A stretch of 52,290 bases of DNA from contig ONRS01000077.1 in the NCBI GenBank assembly GCA_900320255.1, positions 1-52,290 on the forward strand. Reading direction: 5' to 3'. Shown one piece after another: positions 40,468-49,888 of this stretch; the stretch's first letter is position 1; each line of letters starts with the position of its first letter. The notes below the pieces were generated by a model. It had not been told where the DNA came from and ran no database searches. It saw nothing but the letters and a program-made list of their open reading frames with translations. The DNA is from an uncultured Prevotellaceae bacterium. Lineage in GTDB: Bacteria; Bacteroidota; Bacteroidia; Bacteroidales; Bacteroidaceae. The position numbers were made by a program, and so were the translations under genes.

Positions 40468-41911
40468 CTTTAAATCTCCTGTTCTTTTTGCCAAAGTCGC
40501 GTCCAGTGTTTCGGCCGCGTGCTGGCTTGTCGTAATTTTTCCGCTTGTCGTTGCGACCTTGTCTTTCCTCGCCCCGCCTGCTGCGCTTCTCTGTCCGTTC
40601 TTCCTGCTTCCGCTCTAATGAGTGGAACTTAAAGTTGCGAATGTCAGCTTCTTCGTTTTCCTCCTGTTCGCTGATGCGTTTCTTGAACTCGCGTTCTTTC
40701 TTGAACCGGTGCTTTTCGGCCATCTGGCGTTTCTCGTCCTCGCTTTTCACCATGCCGCCTTCAAAGCGGAAGTCGCGGAGCTTTCCGTCGAACATCTGGT
40801 ATTTGCGGAACTCACACTCCAAGGAGCCGTTGTAGAGAGGAATCTTTATGCTGGGTTTCAGACCAATCTGGTCAAAACATTCCTCGCGGTAGCTGAGCAC
40901 CCATGCATCGTTGCCTTGGAACTGGTGCTTCAGCCGTTCTCCTATCATCTTGTAGGTTCCCAGCAGGTCAGGCGTGGAAATACGCTCGCCGTATGGCGGG
41001 TTGGTCACCATAATGGCTTTGTTCTTAGGCTGCTGGAAGTCTTTGAAATCAGCCTCTTCCACGGTGATGTCCTTGGTCAGACCAGCTGCCTTCACGTTGA
41101 GGCGGGCAGTGTTAACGGCCTTGACATCTACGTCGTATCCGTAGATGTGGTGGGTGAACTCCCGTTCTTCCGAGTCGTCGTTGTAGATGTCGTCGAAGAG
41201 TTCAGCGTCGAAGTCAGGCCATTTTTCGAAAGCAAATTCTTTTCTGAAGAGCCCGGGAGCCATGTTGCGGGCAATGAGTGCCGCCTCGATGAGCAGCGTA
41301 CCACTACCGCACATGGGGTCGTAGAAGTCAGTGTCTCCCTTCCAGCCAGTCATCAGAATCATGCCGGCAGCGAGCACCTCGTTGAGCGGTGCCTCCACTG
41401 ATTCCTGACGGTATCCCCTACGGTGCAGGCTCTCTCCGCTGGAATCCAGTGAGAGTGTGCATTTGTCCTCTGCAATGTGCATGTTCAGCCGTATGTCAGG
41501 GTTTGCCACCGAGATGTTCGGGCGTTTTCCGGTACGTTCCCGGAACTGATCGACGATAGCGTCCTTCACTTTATAACTGACGAATTTGGAATGTCGGAAT
41601 TCATCGCTGAAGACAACGCTGTCAACGGCGAACGTCTTGTCTTCCCCGATATAGTTGCTCCAGTCAATCTTTTTTACCTCTTCATAGACGTCATCAGCAC
41701 TGCGAGCCTTAAAGTGCTTGATAGGTTTTAAGATACGTATGGCAGTGTGAAGCTGTAGATTTGCACGGTACATCATTGCCTTGTCGCCGGTGAACGACAC
41801 CATGCGCCGGCCAATCTGTACGTCGTTAGCCCCCAGTTGGGTCAATTCTTTTGCCAAGACCGGTTCAAGACCCATAAAGGTTTTGGCAATTAGTTCGAAA
41901 GTCTGTTCCAT
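40454..41911 (-). CDS. RlmL-type 23S rRNA (guanine-N2) methyltransferase
   Basis: A 485-residue protein with an N-terminal THUMP domain (about residues 45-155), a SAM-binding fold with DPMCGSGTLLIEAA and the catalytic VTNPPYGERI (about residue 300). It corresponds to the RlmL half of the RlmKL protein, without the RlmK half, as in many Bacteroidota. The C-terminal 110 residues are strongly charged with RGEERQGRNDKRKNY-like repeats, probably for RNA contact. ATG 41911 is chosen because the upstream in-frame TTG lies in the promoter. It heads the six-gene operon down to 34422. Confidence 0.92.
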   Translation of the reverse strand: MEQTFELIAKTFMGLEPVLAKELTQLGANDVQIGRRMVSFTGDKAMMYRANLQLHTAIRILKPIKHFKARSADDVYEEVKKIDWSNYIGEDKTFAVDSVVFSDEFRHSKFVSYKVKDAIVDQFRERTGKRPNISVANPDIRLNMHIAEDKCTLSLDSSGESLHRRGYRQESVEAPLNEVLAAGMILMTGWKGDTDFYDPMCGSGTLLIEAALIARNMAPGLFRKEFAFEKWPDFDAELFDDIYNDDSEEREFTHHIYGYDVDVKAVNTARLNVKAAGLTKDITVEEADFKDFQQPKNKAIMVTNPPYGERISTPDLLGTYKMIGERLKHQFQGNDAWVLSYREECFDQIGLKPSIKIPLYNGSLECEFRKYQMFDGKLRDFRFEGGMVKSEDEKRQMAEKHRFKKEREFKKRISEQEENEEADIRNFKFHSLERKQEERTEKRSRRGEERQGRNDKRKNYDKPARGRNTGRDFGKKNRRFKDDEN

Positions 41912-41929
41912 TATTGTAAAAATATGCTG

Positions 41930-41961
41930 CAAAGGTACAAATAACTGAGTTAAAATGCAAA
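41930..41961 (-). promoter_or_regulatory. Promoter of the rlmL-DPP IV-serB-purD operon
   Basis: On the minus strand TTTG (41958-41961), 20 bases, then TACCTTTG (41930-41937): exact consensus. Confidence 0.85.
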
Positions 41962-42010
41962 TTTTCTTTCATTTTTCCGTTCAAAAGTGGTAGTATTCAA
42001 ATTTTTGTTG

Positions 42011-42018
42011 TAATTTTG
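42011..42018 (+). promoter_or_regulatory. -7 box of the histidine kinase gene
   Basis: TAATTTTG, an exact match, 25 bases before the ATG at 42044. Confidence 0.6.
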
Positions 42019-42043
42019 CGGCAGAATATGTGCCTATAAGCCT

Positions 42044-43291
42044 ATGCAGATTTCATTTTATCTATTGCTGTTTTTTGTGCGGACTGACATTTTGCTTTGG
42101 ATAGTTGGAGCATTGTCGGTAGTCCTTGCTGCAGCTTTTCTGTTTTGGCAACGCCGAGAACAGAAGAAACTGAAGCGTGAGCTGAAAATGCTGGAAGGAC
42201 TGAACAAACGGAATGTTGAGTTTGAACTGGTGCTCAAGGCGATGAAACTGGCTACCTGGAAAGTTGATGTGCCTTCGTTTACCGTGGCTTTTGACAGTGA
42301 TTTCCGTGAGTTCGACAATTACTCTGCAGCCCCCGATACCAAAGTTTCAGACGTGTTTAACCATCTGCTGCCCGAGGATGCAGAGCGCGGCAAGCAGGCT
42401 TTCCGTGATCTTATTGAGGGAAAGGTGGAAGATGTCCATATTGAATACCGCATGAGAGCCCTGTATTCTGACCAGCTCTACTGGGGGGAAAGCTATTGCA
42501 TGGTGGGACGGCGTGCTCCTGACGGCACCCCGCTGGAACTGATAGGCACCTCACGCCGCATTGACGAGCAGAAGCTCATTCAGCAGCAACTGACCGATGC
42601 CCGTAACAAGGCCGAGGAGAGCGACCGTCTGAAGTCGGCTTTCCTGGCGAACATGAGCCATGAGATACGTACGCCGCTCAATGCCATAGTGGGCTTCAGT
42701 GACGTGCTCCCCATGGTAGAGGACAAGGAGGAGCGTGCACACCTTGTCGCCCTTATTCAGGAAAACAACCAGAAGCTGCTCCGCATGATTAATGACATTG
42801 TCAATATCTCGAAGATGGAGGCCGGTGCGCAACCTTCTCATAATGAAGATTTTGATGTGAATATGCTCATCGATGACAAGATAGGGCATTTCCGGCAGCA
42901 GAACACTAATCCCAACTTGCAGTTCATTAATAACAACGAGGGTGGTCGAATGATTATACATTCTGACCGTGGGCGTGTTTCCGAGATTCTGGAGCAGTAC
43001 CTGTTGAATGCCGTGAAGTTTACCGAGAAAGGTTCCGTCATCATGGGTTACGACAGCATGCCAGGTGACATGCTGCGTATATGGGTTCGTGACACCGGAT
43101 GTGGTATTCCTTCAGACAAGTGTGAGTCCATTTTTGAACATTTTGTCAAACTCGACGAATTTGTGCCAGGAACTGGTCTTGGCCTTCCCATTTGTCGCTC
43201 TGTGGCCCGTACCATCGGTGCCCGGGTGGGAGTGGAATCGCAGGAAGGCATAGGTTCTAACTTCTGGTTAGAATTGCCGGTAGGTAAGTAA
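42044..43291 (+). CDS. Membrane-anchored sensor histidine kinase
   Basis: A 415-residue kinase with one N-terminal transmembrane helix (residues 15-35), a short coiled segment, a PAS-like domain (about 50-175), HisKA with NMSHEIRTPLNAIVGFSD (phospho-accepting histidine near 206) and an HATPase domain (N box EQYLLNAVKF, G1 DTGCGI, G2 GTGLGL). It has almost no periplasmic part, so it probably senses a cytoplasmic or membrane signal. No response regulator lies adjacent, so it is an orphan kinase here. Confidence 0.93.
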   Translation: MQISFYLLLFFVRTDILLWIVGALSVVLAAAFLFWQRREQKKLKRELKMLEGLNKRNVEFELVLKAMKLATWKVDVPSFTVAFDSDFREFDNYSAAPDTKVSDVFNHLLPEDAERGKQAFRDLIEGKVEDVHIEYRMRALYSDQLYWGESYCMVGRRAPDGTPLELIGTSRRIDEQKLIQQQLTDARNKAEESDRLKSAFLANMSHEIRTPLNAIVGFSDVLPMVEDKEERAHLVALIQENNQKLLRMINDIVNISKMEAGAQPSHNEDFDVNMLIDDKIGHFRQQNTNPNLQFINNNEGGRMIIHSDRGRVSEILEQYLLNAVKFTEKGSVIMGYDSMPGDMLRIWVRDTGCGIPSDKCESIFEHFVKLDEFVPGTGLGLPICRSVARTIGARVGVESQEGIGSNFWLELPVGK

Positions 43292-43381
43292 CTTTTTGTC
43301 TTAAACGTATAAAAAAGGTGAAAGACAGAGACGGAAACGGCAGAAAAAGGTGAAGAATTTTTTTTTGTTGAAAATAATGTG

Positions 43382-43389
43382 TAACTTTG
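43382..43389 (+). promoter_or_regulatory. -7 box of the ATP-grasp/HAD/ino1 operon
   Basis: TAACTTTG, an exact match, 21 bases before the GTG at 43411. The sequence TTTT rather than TTTG lies at the standard upstream distance. Confidence 0.6.
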
Positions 43390-43410
43390 TGCGCTAAAAC
43401 AAAAAGGAAC

Positions 43411-44235
43411 GTGCAGCATAGCGTTATTGCCATACGACGTGCTCCCTGTTATTCTCCTAATAGCGAAGGGAAAGACACAGCCATAATGAATGCCGTCAGC
43501 AGCCGGTTAAGGCAGCGGGGCTTCAGTGTCAGTGAGTTTGTCGAGGACGACCCGTCACTCCCTGCCGCCTTGGAGAACTCAGGCGCTTGCATCTCAATGG
43601 CACGCTCGCCCCAGGCGCTCCGTCAGCTTGAGGTGCTGGAAAGCAGCGGCATGACGGTGCTGAATACTCCGGCAAGTGTACGCCTTTGCTGTCATCGTTC
43701 TCTGCTTCTTGCCTCACTGCAAAAGGCAGGAGTACCGCTTGCCTCCGCTGACTGGAGTGACGGCGGCTTTTGGGTAAAACGCGGCGACGCGTCGGCACAG
43801 TCGGCTGCCGACGTGCAGTTTGCTGCTGACAGCGTGGAGGTGGAACGGCTTACTGCCGCCTTGCACCAGCGTGGCATTTCTGATGTTGTCGTCAGTCCTC
43901 ACATATCGGGCGACCTCGTCAAGTTCTACGGGGTGGAAGGCACAGGTTTCTTCCGTACCTGCTATCCGGGTGACGACGGCGACACGAAGTTTGGCGACGA
44001 GCAGGTCAATGGTCGGCCGTGCCATTATGACTATGACGCAGCCCTGTTGGAGCGGGAGGCCCGGCGTGCTGCCCAAGTGGCAGGAGTTCAGGTTTTTGGC
44101 GGCGATGCCGTCATTCGGAAGGACGGTACCTTCTGTATGATTGACCTGAACGACTGGCCCAGCTTCTCCCGTTGCAGGGAGTCGGCAACTGAGGCCATCG
44201 CTGCAAGGTTTATTCAGATAATGGAACAGAAATGA
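43411..44235 (+). CDS. ATP-grasp family protein
   Basis: A 274-residue protein with the ATP-grasp layout: ISMARSPQALRQLEVLESSGMTVLNTPASVRLC, then FWVKRGDA..., and the metal-site end GTFCMIDLNDWPSFSRC. ATP-grasp enzymes join a carboxylate to an amine, thiol or similar group; the substrate is unknown. GTG 43411 is chosen because the TTG upstream lies within the -7 box. It overlaps the HAD gene by 4 bases (ATGA) and precedes ino1, so all three are probably one operon. Confidence 0.82.
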   Translation: MQHSVIAIRRAPCYSPNSEGKDTAIMNAVSSRLRQRGFSVSEFVEDDPSLPAALENSGACISMARSPQALRQLEVLESSGMTVLNTPASVRLCCHRSLLLASLQKAGVPLASADWSDGGFWVKRGDASAQSAADVQFAADSVEVERLTAALHQRGISDVVVSPHISGDLVKFYGVEGTGFFRTCYPGDDGDTKFGDEQVNGRPCHYDYDAALLEREARRAAQVAGVQVFGGDAVIRKDGTFCMIDLNDWPSFSRCRESATEAIAARFIQIMEQK

Positions 44236-44933
44236 ATGGGAAGACAGACATAAAAGGCATCATCTTTGACTATGGCGGCACGCTCGACACGGGCGGTTGC
44301 CATTGGGGACGCATGCTGTGGCAAGCCTATCAGCGGGCCGGCGTGGCTGTCACTGAGCAGCAGTTCCGCGATGCCTATGTTCAGGCAGAGCGTACGCTCG
44401 ATGCTGAGGCACTCATCCTGCCTGCTGATACCTTCCGCACCACGCTGGCCAAGAAGATAGCACTCCAGCTGAAACAGCTTGGCACCGCCAACTGCGTTGA
44501 CGCCGTTGCAGACACCCTTCTGGCTGACCTTTATGTCCGGGTGGAGCACCACACCAGTGAGAGCCGTGAGGTGCTGCTGCGGCTGAAACAGCGTTTCCCG
44601 TTGGTGCTGGTCAGCAATTTCTATGGTAACATGACCACCGTTCTGCGTGAGTTTGCCCTTGACGGAGTCTTCAGCCACGTGGTAGAGTCAGCCGTGGTAG
44701 GCATCAGGAAACCCGACCCACGCATCTTTGTGCTTGGCGTTGAGGCCCTGCAGCTGCAGCCGTATGAGGTGGTGGTAGTGGGCGACAGCTTCCAGAATGA
44801 CATTCTTCCCGCCCGTGAAACCGGTTGCAAGACGGTGTGGCTGAAAGGTGAAGGTTGGAGCAACAAGCCCTGTGACGAGCGGATTCCCGACTGCGTTATC
44901 AACAATTTGAAACAAATAGAAAAAATATTATAA
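44232..44933 (+). CDS. HAD-superfamily hydrolase
   Basis: A 233-residue protein of the HAD subfamily IA type, with motif I FDYGGTLD, motif II LVSNF, motif III IRKPDPRIF and motif IV GDSFQNDI. The second aspartate of the usual DxDxT motif is a glycine (D-Y-G-G-T), which removes the normal general acid; some family members have this form. It lies between the ATP-grasp and inositol-phosphate synthase genes, with 4 bases between it and the latter, so a phosphatase role in inositol metabolism is possible but not shown. Confidence 0.85.
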   Translation: MNGKTDIKGIIFDYGGTLDTGGCHWGRMLWQAYQRAGVAVTEQQFRDAYVQAERTLDAEALILPADTFRTTLAKKIALQLKQLGTANCVDAVADTLLADLYVRVEHHTSESREVLLRLKQRFPLVLVSNFYGNMTTVLREFALDGVFSHVVESAVVGIRKPDPRIFVLGVEALQLQPYEVVVVGDSFQNDILPARETGCKTVWLKGEGWSNKPCDERIPDCVINNLKQIEKIL

Positions 44934-44937
44934 TAGC

Positions 44938-46272
44938 ATGGAAAAAAGAAATGTAAAGCCGGCGGACGGCAGATTAGGCATTCTGATAGTGGGCTGCGGA
45001 GCCGTGGCAACCACTTTCATGACAGGTGTGCTGATGGCTCGTAAAGGTTTGGCAAAGCCCATAGGAGCCTTTACCCAATATGGCAAGGTGCGTGTTGGCC
45101 GCGGTGATGACAAACAATACAAGGCAGTGCGCGACATGGTTCCCCTGGCAAATCTTGACGACATAGTCTTTGGCACATGGGATGTCTATCCCCAGAATGC
45201 TTTTCAGGCAGCAATGTATGCCGCAGTACTTGACGAACGCGACATACTGCCCGTTAAGGGAGAGCTGGAACAGATAGTCCCCATGAAGGCCGCCTTCGAC
45301 CGTAACTATGCCAAGCGGCTGGACGGTGACAACGTGAAGGCCAGTCCCGATTCTTCGAATGGTAAAGGACAGCCAACCCGTTGGCAGATGGTGGAGTTGC
45401 TGCGTGAGGACATACGCCGTTTCAAGCAGGAAAAGCGTTGTGACCGCATCGTGGTGCTGTGGGCTGCCTCTACCGAGATTTATGTTCCCGTGAACGAACA
45501 GGTACACTACCGCTTGAACGACCTTGAAGCCGCCATGCGTGCCGACGACCGTGAGCATGTAGCCCCTTCCATGTGCTATGCCTACGCTGCGCTGTCAGAG
45601 GGTTGCCCCTTCATTATGGGTGCCCCTAACACCACGGTAGATATTCCCGCCATGTGGCAATTGGCCGAGAAGGTGCGCATGCCTATTGCCGGCAAGGACT
45701 TCAAGACCGGTCAGACGCTCGTCAAGTCGGGCTTTGCACCCATCATCGGTGTTCGCCATCTGGGACTGAGCGGCTGGTTCTCCACTAACATTCTTGGCAA
45801 CCGTGACGGACTGGTGCTCGACGAGCCCCAGAACTTCCGCACGAAGGAAGTCTCCAAGCTCTCTACGTTGGAGACTATTCTGAAAGCCAGTGACCAGCCA
45901 GACCTTTACCAGGACTATTGTCACAAGGTGCGCATCAACTACTACCCGCCCCGCAATGACAACAAGGAGGGCTGGGACAATATTGACATCTTCGGCTGGA
46001 TGAACTACCCCATGCAGATAAAAATCAACTTCCTCTGCCGCGACTCCATCCTGGCAGCCCCGCTGTGCCTCGACCTGTGTCTGCTCAGCGACTTGGCAGC
46101 CCGTGCCGGCCGTTACGGCATACAGCGGTTCCTCAGTTTCTTCCTGAAGAGCCCCATGCACGACTACACCGTAGGCGAGGAGGCCGTCAACAACCTCTAC
46201 CAGCAGCACACCATGTTGAAGAACGCACTGCGTGAGATGGGCGGCTACGAGGCCGACGAGGAAATGGACTAA
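44938..46272 (+). CDS. Myo-inositol-1-phosphate synthase
   Basis: A 444-residue enzyme of the INO1 family, which converts glucose 6-phosphate to 1D-myo-inositol 3-phosphate with NAD. Family segments are visible: VGCGAVATTFMTGVLMA near the start, GTWDVYPQNAFQAA, WAASTEIYVP, AGKDFKTGQTLVKS, and GWMNYPMQIKINFLCRDSILAAP. In Bacteroides this enzyme feeds synthesis of inositol sphingolipids. No CDP-alcohol phosphotransferase or ceramide gene is adjacent here; the upstream HAD and ATP-grasp genes may be partners. It is the last gene of the operon. Confidence 0.92.
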   Translation: MEKRNVKPADGRLGILIVGCGAVATTFMTGVLMARKGLAKPIGAFTQYGKVRVGRGDDKQYKAVRDMVPLANLDDIVFGTWDVYPQNAFQAAMYAAVLDERDILPVKGELEQIVPMKAAFDRNYAKRLDGDNVKASPDSSNGKGQPTRWQMVELLREDIRRFKQEKRCDRIVVLWAASTEIYVPVNEQVHYRLNDLEAAMRADDREHVAPSMCYAYAALSEGCPFIMGAPNTTVDIPAMWQLAEKVRMPIAGKDFKTGQTLVKSGFAPIIGVRHLGLSGWFSTNILGNRDGLVLDEPQNFRTKEVSKLSTLETILKASDQPDLYQDYCHKVRINYYPPRNDNKEGWDNIDIFGWMNYPMQIKINFLCRDSILAAPLCLDLCLLSDLAARAGRYGIQRFLSFFLKSPMHDYTVGEEAVNNLYQQHTMLKNALREMGGYEADEEMD

Positions 46273-46306
46273 GACGCGAGGCTTGATTGATAAGGGCTAA
46301 TTGATA

Positions 46307-48913
46307 ATGAACAATTTTGTGAGGAAGACTGATAAGCGGATATGGCTACTGGTAGTCTTATCCTTTGGCCTTTATTTGTCATTTGGAGGAGCAACAGCTT
46401 CCGCACAGAGTTTCCTGACCGGTCAGGTGGTTGACGACCAAACTGGCGACAGCATCCCTATGGCCAGCGTGATTTATTATGGTCACCATGTGGGGGTGGC
46501 ATCAGATATTGACGGCCATTTCCGCATACAGCGCCACAATGGCTGGAAACTTACCTTCAGCGCTTTGGGTTACGAGCCGCAGACGGTCAACGTGACCACG
46601 ATGACCCGCAGCCCGATGATTATCAGAATGAAGTCTGACGCACAGCAGATTGAGGATGTCGTGGTCTCGACGAAACGTGGTAAGTACAGCAGGAAGAACA
46701 ACCCCGCCGTCGAACTGATGAAGAAGGTCATAGCCCACAAGAAACTGACTGACCTGAGCCGTCGCGACTTCTACCAGTATGACAAGTACCAGAAGATTAC
46801 GCTGGCGCTGAACGACTTGAAACCCTCAACCATTGAGAATAACCATTTCTTCAAAGCCCAGTGGATGAAGGACCAGGTGGAGGTGTGCCCCTATAACAAC
46901 AAACTCATACTGCCCCTCTCGGTCGATGAGACGGTGACGCAGCAGATTTACCGCCGCGACCCGCACGCTGAGCGGACCATCATCAAGGGACAGAAGACGG
47001 CCGGCGTGGGCGACCTGTTCCAGACGGGCGACATTGTCAGCGTGGTGGCCAAGGACTTCTTTGCCGACGTCAACATCTACGACGACCAGATACGCATTCT
47101 GCAACACCCCATGACGTCGCCCATCGGCAAGGCCGCCATCAACTTCTACCGCTACTATATTCAGGACACCGTCTATGTGGAGCGTGACAAGTGCATTCAC
47201 CTGCACTATATGCCCAACAACCAGCTGGACTTCGGCTTCCGTGGCGACATCTACATACTGGCCGACTCCTCTTACCAGGTTAAGCGCTGTGAGCTCACCA
47301 TTCCTGAGAAGAGCAGCGTCAACTGGATAGAGTCGTTCCGCATAGAGCAGGAGTTCACGCAACTGCCCGACTCTACGTGGGTGCTTACCGTTGATGACAT
47401 GATAGCCGAGCTGGAGCTGGTTGACTTCGTGCAGAAGGCCGTCGTCATACGTACCACGCGCCTTACCGACTATGCCTTCGACGAGCTGCCGCACCACCTC
47501 TTCCGCGGCAAGAAGCGTGAAGTGCGCGAAGAGGGTGCCACCATGCGTGACGAGGCCTTCTGGAGCCAGTATCGGCGCGTCAGCCTCACCAAGAGCGAAG
47601 AGTCCATGGACAGTTTTGTTGACCATGTCACGCAGATCAAGGGCTTCAAGTACATCATGATAGGCCTGAAGGCGCTCATGGAGAACTTCGTCGAGACAGG
47701 CAAGCCGTCGAAGGTTGACATAGGCCCCATCAACACCGTGGTTTCCAAGAACTTTGTCGATGGCTTCCGCACGCGTGTCAGCCTGCAGACCACAGCCAAC
47801 TTCAGTCCTCACTGGTTCTTCTCCGGCTACTACGCCCGCGGGTGGGGCAGCAAGAAGAACTACTACAAGACGGAGCTGACCTACTCGTTCAACGAGAAGG
47901 AATACCTGCCGCGTGAATTTCCTAAGCGTAACCTCACCTTCACCTCCACCTACGACGTGATGGCACCTACCGACAAGTTCCTGAGTACCGATAAGGATAA
48001 TGTCTTTACCGCCTTTAAGTGGACGAAGGTGGATAAAATGATGTTCTACAACCGCCAGCAGCTGACCTTCGAGCGCGAGGAGGACTTTGGCTTCACTACC
48101 AAGGTGAGCCTGAAGACCGAGGAGAACGAGGCTGCCGGAGCACTGAGGTTTACACCCCTCTCCACGCTCAACGCTCCACCCTCCACGCTCAACGCTCCAC
48201 CCTCCACCAAGTTCCGTACCACCGAGTTGCGTGCCGAGCTGGAGTACTGCCCGGGTGCTACTTACATCAACACCAAGCAGCGCCGGCGTAAGGTGAACCT
48301 CGATGCGCCCATCTTCACTGTGAGCCATGCCATAGGCATCAAGAACATCCTGGGTGGCGACTACAGCTACAACTACACCGAGGCCAGTATCTACAAGCGC
48401 TTCTGGTTTGCGTCATGGGGTAAGGCCGACTTCCTCATCAAGGGCGGCATACAGTGGGAAAGGGTGCCTTTTCCCCTGCTCATCATGCCCGAGACAAACC
48501 TCTCCTACATCGTGCAGAAGAATACCTTTGAGACCATTAACAACATGGAGTTCCTTACCGACCGCTTCCTGGCCGTACACTTCAACTGGGACCTCAACGG
48601 TAAGCTCTTCAACCGTGTGCCCCTGCTCAAGAAGCTGAAGTGGCGTGAGTTTATCGGCGTGCGCTGCATGTGGGGCGACCTGACTGACCAGAACAACCCC
48701 ACGCTGGCCGAGAATGCAGGCAGCCCGCTGCTCATGCAGTTCCCGGAGGGTACTTACATCATTGACCCCAAACGGCCTTACTGGGAGGTGGCCCTCGGCA
48801 TTCACAACATCTTCAATCTGCTGCACGTGCAGTATGTGCGCCGTCTTTCCTACAACGACCTGCCCACCGCCAACAAGCACGGCATCCGCGTGAAGCTGTC
48901 CTTGAAGTTCTGA
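46307..48913 (+). CDS. DUF5686 outer-membrane protein with carboxypeptidase-like regulatory domain
   Basis: A 868-residue exported protein. The signal peptide (about 1-35, ending ASAQ) is followed by a CarboxypepD_reg-like domain (FLTGQVVDDQTGDSIPMASV ... GHFRIQ) and then a DUF5686 region ending in a beta-barrel-like C-terminus (VALGIHNIFNLLHVQYVRRLSY). ATG 46307 is preferred; the in-frame codon at 46301 is TTG. A 14-residue STLNAPPSTLNAPP repeat (about 619-632) is encoded by two identical 21-base units (48161-48202). Function is unknown; envelope biogenesis is likely. Confidence 0.9.
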   Translation: MNNFVRKTDKRIWLLVVLSFGLYLSFGGATASAQSFLTGQVVDDQTGDSIPMASVIYYGHHVGVASDIDGHFRIQRHNGWKLTFSALGYEPQTVNVTTMTRSPMIIRMKSDAQQIEDVVVSTKRGKYSRKNNPAVELMKKVIAHKKLTDLSRRDFYQYDKYQKITLALNDLKPSTIENNHFFKAQWMKDQVEVCPYNNKLILPLSVDETVTQQIYRRDPHAERTIIKGQKTAGVGDLFQTGDIVSVVAKDFFADVNIYDDQIRILQHPMTSPIGKAAINFYRYYIQDTVYVERDKCIHLHYMPNNQLDFGFRGDIYILADSSYQVKRCELTIPEKSSVNWIESFRIEQEFTQLPDSTWVLTVDDMIAELELVDFVQKAVVIRTTRLTDYAFDELPHHLFRGKKREVREEGATMRDEAFWSQYRRVSLTKSEESMDSFVDHVTQIKGFKYIMIGLKALMENFVETGKPSKVDIGPINTVVSKNFVDGFRTRVSLQTTANFSPHWFFSGYYARGWGSKKNYYKTELTYSFNEKEYLPREFPKRNLTFTSTYDVMAPTDKFLSTDKDNVFTAFKWTKVDKMMFYNRQQLTFEREEDFGFTTKVSLKTEENEAAGALRFTPLSTLNAPPSTLNAPPSTKFRTTELRAELEYCPGATYINTKQRRRKVNLDAPIFTVSHAIGIKNILGGDYSYNYTEASIYKRFWFASWGKADFLIKGGIQWERVPFPLLIMPETNLSYIVQKNTFETINNMEFLTDRFLAVHFNWDLNGKLFNRVPLLKKLKWREFIGVRCMWGDLTDQNNPTLAENAGSPLLMQFPEGTYIIDPKRPYWEVALGIHNIFNLLHVQYVRRLSYNDLPTANKHGIRVKLSLKF
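48161..48208. repeat. 21-base tandem repeat inside DUF5686
   Basis: TCCACGCTCAACGCTCCACC followed by C occurs twice exactly (48161-48181, 48182-48202) and then partly. It encodes STLNAPP twice. Its reverse complement shares 25 exact bases with the insertion in DPP IV. Confidence 0.9.
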
Positions 48914-48921
48914 ACTCCTTC

Positions 48922-49365
48922 TTAAAGGCTTGACGATTTTCCCTGTCCGCCGTTGTAGCTGTTGCTGCCGGTCAGACCGTACTCACGCTTCTTGGCGGCA
49001 ATGGCCGAGTCGCCCTCTATCTGCTCCACCTCTAACTTGGCGAAGTTGTTGCCGTCAGACATGGCCGGTGACACCACAAAGCACTTGCCGCCCGGGCTGA
49101 GAATGTAGAGGTCATCCACCCACGACGAAAGGCTGGCGTTATGGGCCAGTATCACTATGTGGTCGCCCATGCTCTCCACCTCAAGGTCGTAGTGGCACTT
49201 CTTGTCGCCACCCATCGACACGGCCTCGCCGCCCGTGGCGTCGATAACCAGCAGCGTCTTGTACGACTGATTACTGGAGTATTTGCACTCCAACACCATT
49301 TCTTGTGCCAGGCTCATCAGCGATGTGAGCGTGGCAAAAACAGTTAGCAGAAAAATTCGTTTCAT
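48922..49365 (-). CDS. Exported protein of unknown function
   Basis: A 147-residue protein with a signal peptide ending at SLAQ (about residue 20). The rest is a small beta-rich domain (VLECKYSSNQSYKTLLVIDATGG ... DDLYILSPGGKCFVVSPAM) with a glycine/serine-rich C-terminus. ATG 49365 is preferred; ATG 49371 is two codons earlier. It is convergent with DUF5686 at a distance of 8 bases. I do not recognise the family. Confidence 0.75.
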   Translation of the reverse strand: MKRIFLLTVFATLTSLMSLAQEMVLECKYSSNQSYKTLLVIDATGGEAVSMGGDKKCHYDLEVESMGDHIVILAHNASLSSWVDDLYILSPGGKCFVVSPAMSDGNNFAKLEVEQIEGDSAIAAKKREYGLTGSNSYNGGQGKSSSL

Positions 49366-49420
49366 TGTCATTATTGTTTTTTTTACCTCGCATTCATTCA
49401 AATTTTTGCAAAAAAGATTA

Positions 49421-49876
49421 TTATTCAGAATATCCAATATCCTTACTCATTGCCTCAATCAATTCCAGTTTGATGGATTCGCTGTAATCTTCGTCATTGA
49501 CAATGCACAGCATCACTTCTGTCAAGAGGTCACGATCAATATGCCCGGCAGCCACATGATAGCCGATAGCCTCCATTTCCTCCATGAAGTTTTTTGCCAG
49601 GTACATATAGCCGTTCTTCACCAGAAAATACAGCGTCAGTGTGATGGATATTCGCTTGTTGCAGTCGGCAAAGAAGTGCCCTCTGCAAAGACTATACATC
49701 AGGTAGGCAGCTTTGTCGGCTATCTCGGGATAGTAGAGGTCATCCTGCACAAACTCCAGTGTAGCCCTAATGCCACCTTCATCGCGTACGCCAGCCATAC
49801 CTCCACCACTCTTCTCCACTGTCTTATAGTAGATGGAGAGTGCCTCGTCGTAGTCAATATATGATAGAGTAATCAT
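49421..49876 (-). CDS. Doc-type Fic-fold toxin
   Basis: A 151-residue protein with the Fic/Doc signature HFFADCNKR (about residues 67-75; usual HxFx(D/N)xN(K/R)R, here with C in place of the common G). Doc proteins phosphorylate EF-Tu and stop translation. The RhuM-like gene lies 12 bases upstream on the same strand, and RhuM and Fic/Doc proteins also occur fused as one protein in other genomes, which supports a working pair. No typical Phd antitoxin is present. Confidence 0.9.
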   Translation of the reverse strand: MITLSYIDYDEALSIYYKTVEKSGGGMAGVRDEGGIRATLEFVQDDLYYPEIADKAAYLMYSLCRGHFFADCNKRISITLTLYFLVKNGYMYLAKNFMEEMEAIGYHVAAGHIDRDLLTEVMLCIVNDEDYSESIKLELIEAMSKDIGYSE

Positions 49877-49888
49877 TTCTTCTCCTCC

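Noticed and set aside
46826..48328. A 500-codon open frame on the minus strand
   Set aside because: It is antisense to the DUF5686 gene. The plus-strand product has clear domains and the minus-strand product has none.
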